Position numbers and translations under genes: made by a program
Assembly (NCBI GenBank): GCA_944474755.1
Contig: OX104113.1
Location: 55,696,074-55,760,073 of the forward strand
Reading direction: 5' to 3'
DNA length: 64,000 bases
From: Limnoperna fortunei
Lineage: Eukaryota; Mollusca; Bivalvia; Mytilida; Modiolidae
The notes under the pieces: generated by a model
What the model saw: only the letters and a program-made list of their open reading frames with translations
Database searches by the model: none
What the model was told of the DNA's origin: nothing
Part shown: positions 57,561 to 64,000 of the stretch, one piece after another
Position numbering within the stretch: position 1 is the stretch's first letter
Layout: every line of letters begins with the position of its first letter

Positions 57561-59979
57561 TTATTATTTTTCTTTTTCTCCCCAAATTTCCAAATGGGTT
57601 TGCCAGAAGGGGTGTCGACATATCATTATGATACTTGGTACGTTTAATCGCTCATACCAGGAGATGACCTGGCTCACCCTTTGAGACTATTCTATTTTTA
57701 GTAACAGAGTTATCTGCCCCAACACCGAAAACCTTGTTAGCAGATAAACTCAGAAACCGTAACAGATACTCAAAATCTGAAGTGTGCAAAGTGTAGGGCG
57801 ACGTATGGCGATGATTTAACATGCAAATTTTTTTTTCTTAATCGACTTCCGGTTTACGCGTTTTTGACCTGAAAAATGACGCAACGCGTCAAAATTTTTT
57901 TCTCAAAAACCGTAAGTCCTAGAGACTTTAGACCACCACCATTGATCCTAAGTGACATATGTTACATTTAAAAATGTCAAGGTCAAAGGTCAAAAGTCAA
58001 GGTCAAAAGTCACCATAGGTCTTGTTAGCACTATATCTCACAAACCATAGAAGATCGAAGCAAACAATACATGGGAAAAATACTCCACTTATTAAGACCT
58101 TCATTTGGTACATTTGACCGGAAGCTGTGCGATGAACCGTTTTCGAGTTACTGCCCTTGACGCGTTTCGGTTAATCGGTTTTTTGGTTAAAACTTGAAAA
58201 CGGTTAGAGATAATATAGTAAACATATAGGTTTAAAGTGATCAGTATGAAAAGAGCTTCAATTTGAGCCAAAGGTCAAAGGTCATAGGTCAAGGTCATAC
58301 CCTAGCAACAAGGTGACCGTTATATAAAGTCCTTAGCAACCATATATTTTTAGAATCAGAATGATCTTCTTTACTGTAATATTTCATTTCATGACCGGAA
58401 ATGGCCTTTTATCCCTAGCAACCGAATGAAAGTCCTTAACAACCATATATATTTTGAGCCGGGAACACTTTCTTTATTCAAATAATTCATTTTTATGACT
58501 GGAAGTGACATTTTGTGCTATAGCAAGACACAAAATCTCATAGCATCACCTAACTTTTCGATCTTCAGAGGAACAGTGGGAAAGACCTTCTCATTTGTTC
58601 TCAGAACAAATGGCAGTTTAATTATTATTATTTTTCTTTTTCTCCCCAATTTTCCAAATGGGTTTGCCAGAAGGGGTTTCGACATATCATTATGATACTT
58701 GGTACGTTTAATCGCTCATACCAGGAGATGACCTGGCTCACCCTGTGAGACTATTCTATTTTTAGTAACAGAGTTATCTGCCCCAACACCGAAAACCTTG
58801 TTAGCAGATAAACTCAGAAACCGTAACAGATACTCAAAATCTGAAGAGTGCAAAGTGTAGGGCGACTTATGGCGATTATTTAACATGCAAATTTTTTTTT
58901 CTTAATCGACTTCCGGTTTACGCGTTTTTGACCTGAAAAATGACGCAACGAGTCAAATTTTTTTTCTCGAAAACCGTAAGTCCTAGAGACTTGGGACCAC
59001 CACCATTGATCCTAAGTGACATATGTTACATTTAAAAATGTCAAGGTCAAAGGTCAAAAGTCAAGGTCAAAGGTCACCATAAGTCTTGTTAGCACTATAT
59101 CTTATAAAGCATAAAAGATAGAAGCAGACAATAAATGGGACAAATACTCCTCTTATCGAGACCTCCATTTGGTACATTTGACCCGAAGCTGTCCGATGAA
59201 CCGTTTTCGAGTTACAGCCCTTGACGCGTTTCGGTTAATCGGTTTTTTGGTTAAAACTTGAAAACGGTTAGAGATAATATAGTAAACATATAGGTTTAAC
59301 ATGATCAGTAGGAAAAGAGCTTAAATTTGAGCCAAAGGTCAAAGGTCAAAAGTCAAGGTCAAAGGTCACCATCGGTCTTGTTAGCACTATATCTCATAAA
59401 CCATAAAAGATAGAAGCAGACAATAAATGGGAAAAATACTGCTCTTATCAAGACCTCCATTTGATACATTTGACCCGAAGCTGTGCGATGAACAATTTTC
59501 GAGTTACAGCCCTTGATGCATTTCTGTTGATTGGTTTTTTGGTTAAAACTTGAAAACGGTTAGAGATATTATAGTAAACATATAGGTTTATCATGATCAG
59601 TAGGAAAAGAGCTTCAATTTGAGCCGAAGGGCAAAGGTCATAGGTCAAGGTCATACCATAGCAACAAGGTAACTTTTATAAAAAGTCCTTAGCAACCATA
59701 TATTTTTAGAATCAGAATGATGTACTTTAATGAAATATGTCATTACATGGCCGGAAGTGGCCTTTTGTCCCTAGCAACGGAATGAAAGTCCTTAACAACC
59801 ATATATTTTTTGGTTCCTGACCACCTTCTTTACTCAAATAACTCTTTTTTATGACTGGAAGTGACATTTTTGTGCTATACCAAGACAAAATCCCATAGCA
59901 ATACCTAACTTTTCTGACTTTAGAGGAACAGTGGGAAAGACCTTCTCATTTGTTCTCAGAACAAATGTCCTTTTAATTA
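57561..59979 (+). repeat. Two array A units (CCCCAAATTTCC head)
   Basis: Units 57561-58622 and 58623-59979. The second has two AGGTCA sub-repeats. Its tail is a hybrid: the A-type stem-loop (CTCAGAAC) is followed by the B-type ending GTCCTTTTAATTA. Confidence 0.85.
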
Positions 59980-61029
59980 TTATTGTTCTTCTTTTCTGCC
60001 ATCAGTTGCTAAAAAGTGTCGCGACATATCATTTTGATACTTGGTACCATTAATCGGTCATACTGGCAGATGACTCAGTTCACCCTGTGAAACCGATCTA
60101 TTTTTAGTAACAGAGTTATCTGCCCCAACACCGTAAACCCTTGTTAGCAGATAAACTCAGAAACCGTAACGGATTCTCAAAATCTGAAGTGTAAAAAATG
60201 TCGCTGGTCCTATAGAGATGATTTGTCATGCACAATTTTTTTTTCCAATCGACTTCCTGTTTACGTGTTTTTGACCTGAAAAATGTCGCAACGCGTCAAA
60301 ATTTTTTTCTCAAAAACCGTAAGTCCTAGAGACTTGGGACCACCACCATTGATCCTAAGTGACATGTGTTACATTTAAAAATGTCAAGGTCAAAGGTTAA
60401 AAGTCAAGGTCAAAGGTAATCATAGGTCTTGTTAGCACTATATCTCACAAACCATAAAAGATGGAAGCATACAATAAAAAGAAAAAATACTCCTCTTATT
60501 GAGACCTTCATTTGGTATATTTGACCGGAAGCTGTGCGATGAACCGTTTTCGAGTTACTGCCCTTGACGTGTTTCGGTTAATCGGTTTTTTGGTTAAAAC
60601 TTGAAAACGGTTAGAGATAATATAGTAAACATATATGTTTAACATGATCAGCAGGAAAAGAGCTTCAATTTGAGCCAAGGTCAAAGGTCATACGTCAAGG
60701 TCATACCATAGCAACAAGGTGACCGTCATAAAAAGTCCTTAGCAACCATATATTTTTAGAATCAGAATGATGTACTTTACTGATATATGTCATTTCATGA
60801 CCGGAAGTGGCCTTTTGTCCCTAGCAACGGAATGAAAGTCCTTAACAGCCATCTATTTTTTGGCTTGGGACCACTTTCTTTACTAAAAAAACTCATATTT
60901 ATGACTGGATGTGACATTTTGTGCTATAGGAAGATAAAAAATCCCTTAGCATCACCTTAATTTTCTGACTTTAGAGGAACAGTGGGAAAGACCTTCTCAT
61001 TAGTTCTCAGAACAAATGGCAGTTTAATT
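59980..61029 (+). repeat. Array unit A
   Basis: CTGCCATCAG-type head, matching 38321-39386 closely. The stem-loop has a change in its left arm (CATTAGTTC). Confidence 0.87.
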
Positions 61030-62803
61030 GTGTTTATATTTTGCTACCATGAAAGTATTTATAATGTTAAAATAAAATAATGTCGTATATTGAGTGATAA
61101 TATTTTGAATAATATACAATAATTATTATACAAATGCTATCACTCAATATATACCAGTACAATATTACACAATTTTACCTTTACAGTCAATTAGTTACCC
61201 TGTATGGGGGACTCCTTAATCCACACTAATGAGCGCCTACAATGTTCTTTGGTCTTTCAAAATGTTGACATTCCGGCACACAGTCGTTTCAATATCATTA
61301 AGGTCTTTCCCACTACAGTGGAAAGACCTTCATGTCTTTCTTATTATTAAGGTCTTTCCCTTCCACAGAAGGAAAGACCTTACTGTATTTCGTCTGATTA
61401 TTAAGGTCTTTCCCACTACAGTGGGAAGACCTTCTTACCTTTTTTATGATTATTATTATTTTTCTTTTTTTTTCCGCCGTCATTTGCAAAAAAGTGTCGC
61501 GACATATCATTTTCATACTTGGTACCATTAATCGGTCATAATGTCAGATGACTCAGTTCACCCTGTGAAATCAATCTATTTTTAGTAACAGAGTTATCTG
61601 CCCCAACACCGTAAACCCTTGTTAGCAGATAAACTCAGAAACCGTAATCGATTCTCAAAATCTGAAGTGTACAAAATGTCCCTGGACCTATGGCGATGAT
61701 TTATCATGCAAAATTTTTTTTCCAATCGACTCCCAGTTTACGCGTTTTTGAGCTGAAAAATGTCGCAACGCGTCAAAATTTTTTTCTCAAAAACCGCAAA
61801 TCCTAGAGACTTGGGACCACCACCATTGATCCTAAGTGACATATGTTACATTTAAAAATGTCAAGGTCAAAGGTCAAAAGTCAAGGTCAAAGGTCACCAT
61901 AGGTCTTCTTAGCACTATATCTCATAAACCATAAAAGATAGAAGCAGACAATAAATGGGAAAAATACTCCTCTTATTGAGGCCTTTATTTGATACATTGA
62001 CCCAAAGCTGTGCGATGAACCATTTTCGAGTTACTGCCCTTGACGCGTTTCGGTTAATCGGTTTTTTGGTTAAAACTTGAAAACGGTTAGAGATAATATA
62101 GTAAACATATAGGTTTAACATGATCAGTATGAAAAGAGCTTCAATTTGAGCCAAAGGTCAAAGGTCAAAAGTCAAGGTCAAAGGTCACCATTGGTCTTGT
62201 TAGCACTATATCTCATAAACCATAAAAGATAGAAGCAGACAATAAATGGGTAAACTACTGCTCTTATCGAGACCTCCATTTGGTACATTGGCCCGAAGCT
62301 GTACTATGAACCATTTTCGAGTTACAGCCCTTGACGCGTTTCGGTTAATCGCTTTTTTTTCGTTAAAACTTGAAAACGGTTAGATATAGTATAGTAAACA
62401 TATAGGTTTAACATGATCAGCAGGAAAAGAGCTTCAATTTGAGCCAATGGTCAAAGGTCATTAGTCAAGGTCATACCATAATACCATAGCAAGGTGACCG
62501 CTATAAAAAGTCCTTAGCAACCATATATTTTTAGAATCAGAATGATGTACTTTACTGATAAATGTCATTTCATGACCGTAAGTTGCCTTTTGTCCCTAGC
62601 AACGGAATTAAAGTCCTTAACATCCATCTATTTTTTGGCTCGGAACCACTTTCTTTACTCAAATAACTCATTTTTATGACTGGAAGTGACATTTTGTGCT
62701 ATAACAAGATACAAAATCCCTTAGCATCACCTAAATTCTCTGACTTTAGAGGAACAGTGGGAAAGACCTTCTCATTTGTTCTCAGAACAAATGGCAGTTT
62801 AAT
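61030..62803 (+). repeat. Spacer, triple hairpin head and unit A with two sub-repeats
   Basis: Spacer 61030-61299, same structure as 35131-36903. Confidence 0.87.
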
Positions 62804-64000
62804 ATTATTATTACTTTTCTTCCGATCTAAAATTCAATTTAGTGCTGCCAAAAAGTTTCTTATCCGATCGAGCTGAAAATTTGGCGGTGTGATGGATACC
62901 CCGTGGGCTTTCTCCCATTTACCCTGTTAGCACGCTCCGTCAAAAATGAGGGCGTGGCAGGGACCCCCCATGAAAACGTTGTTATCACATCTCCTCCTAA
63001 GGCACACAAAATGGTACAATAAAATGGACGCCGATTCCATCTGGGATCGATGTCCTCGAATTGTCGATAGGTAGAAAATCGCTGGGCGCAACCAGTAAAA
63101 AGTTACCAGTCGTGCAAGTCCAACACCACTTTTTATGTAAAAATCGTTTTCCCGAAAAACGATGGATCCCAGCTGTTTGAAACCCTCGCCATTCGCTTTA
63201 GAATGTCGATTTCAGTCTAAAAATGTCTTTCCGTAACGTGTACGAGTCAATAAATCCTTAAAATCCCACATTGAAACACGTGACCACCCCTCCCCCCAGC
63301 CACGTAAATTTCGTCTGTCGTGATGTCCGTTTCAGCCATCGTCAGTGAATGACAGTGTAAATCGTGTGTCAACAAGTTGTTCTAACTGTCCGAACTGCAT
63401 TTTACCTGAAACAATAACAAATTGAAACAATTTCCGACGTCACTTTTTTGTGTATTCCATCGTCTGCTACGTGCCTCGTGTAATTATTTACAGTGTGAAA
63501 TTCCGCTGAAAATAAAATAAACAAGTCTTTTATTAATTGTCGTCACGCTCCGTTGATAAAAATCCGTGTCGTCCTGAAATAAACAATCACTGAGATTAAA
63601 GATCGTGCATCATGTCATATATAGGTCCGTTCAGACCATCGTAACTCCCTGTTGTGGTAAAATAAAACTATCTCCGTGATATTATATAACAATGTCACGT
63701 GACTCCAGCTAGTTCATTTCTTTGCCTTTTACCATAAATCTCTTTCTCTTCTCCTACAAGTCAAGAAAAGTCATTAAAATACAAAACATATAGTTCAAAC
63801 AGAAAAATAAACAAACAAACAAATAAACAAAAACACTGGTTCCCGGTTTTTATATAATCATAGTTGCATATAAAACTATGAACCCAAAAAGGGCCCAACT
63901 CTCCACCCAGGGACAGCATGTCAAAAACAATATATCATGCTGGCCCTGGGGTGGAGGGGCCGGGCCCTTTTTTTTCTTCAATTTTGTAATTAGAACGTTC
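62804..64000 (+). repeat. Module B, cut by the window end
   Basis: One-arm palindrome form. Long hairpin 63886-63974. The HSE-like triplet begins at 63992 and runs off the window. Confidence 0.87.

Noticed and set aside
29766..64000. CRISPR array
   Set aside because: Repeat units are 1-1.8 kb with related interiors, not short repeats with unique spacers, and the DNA is eukaryotic.

Overview
The window is eukaryotic, AT-rich and dominated by mobile and tandemly repeated DNA. No cellular rRNA, tRNA or operon structure is visible. The repeat style (roughly 157 bp core repeats, (ATT)n-flanked modular units, a Nimb/I-like LINE, MULE/FLYWCH relics, a Ty3/gypsy element with long LTRs) fits a marine bivalve, probably a mussel. 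That is an inference; no species marker is present.

Layout. 1-3540: AT-rich DNA with degenerate dispersed repeats and an inverted pair (1-107 against 3411-3529). 3541-6562: a 5'-truncated, frameshifted LINE on the minus strand (RT, RNase H, 3' poly-A-like tail). 6885-7578: a broken FLYWCH/MULE-type transposon gene. 7616-8929 and 18793-21215: units of a repeat family called here A and A2, split by a young 9.86 kb Ty3/gypsy element (8930-18792, minus strand). 21216-28600: the least repetitive part. It holds a two-exon gene with a PHD finger, an OTU-like segment and a MULE-like C-terminus (24700-27211), several foldbacks and minisatellites, and a diverged relative of array module B (22254-22690). 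28598-64000: about 35 kb of head-to-tail units of the A/B family, with a higher-order period of about 3.9 kb (B-A-spacer-A) that is nearly identical between neighbours.

The gypsy element is the best-defined genetic system. Its 1352 bp LTRs differ at about five positions by eye and it has a 4 bp target duplication. It has gag, protease-RT-RNase H-integrase, and an extra 3' ORF for a C2H2 zinc-finger protein where some relatives carry env. A canonical slippery heptamer G_GGA_AAC sits directly before the gag stop, followed by a predicted pseudoknot. A GTAAGT donor lies just before the gag ATG and an AG acceptor directly before the zinc-finger ATG, which suggests env-like spliced expression. The LTR has a CRE-plus-TATA promoter. 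One in-frame TGA in pol and one frameshift in gag disable this copy unless they are sequencing errors.

The A/B family has the ends expected of a non-autonomous Helentron-like (HINE/pearl-like) rolling-circle element. A 5' motif AAGGTCTTTCCCACT is repeated inverted near the 3' end, and a terminal stem-loop (ATTTGTTC..GAACAAAT) follows; units abut at (ATT)n. Module A carries dense AGGTCA nuclear-receptor half-sites. Module B shares the head and tail but has an unrelated interior with a long hairpin, a perfect three-unit heat-shock-element match, and sequence related to 22254-22690, which looks like captured non-repeat DNA. The small ORFs recurring in the array are not supported as genes.
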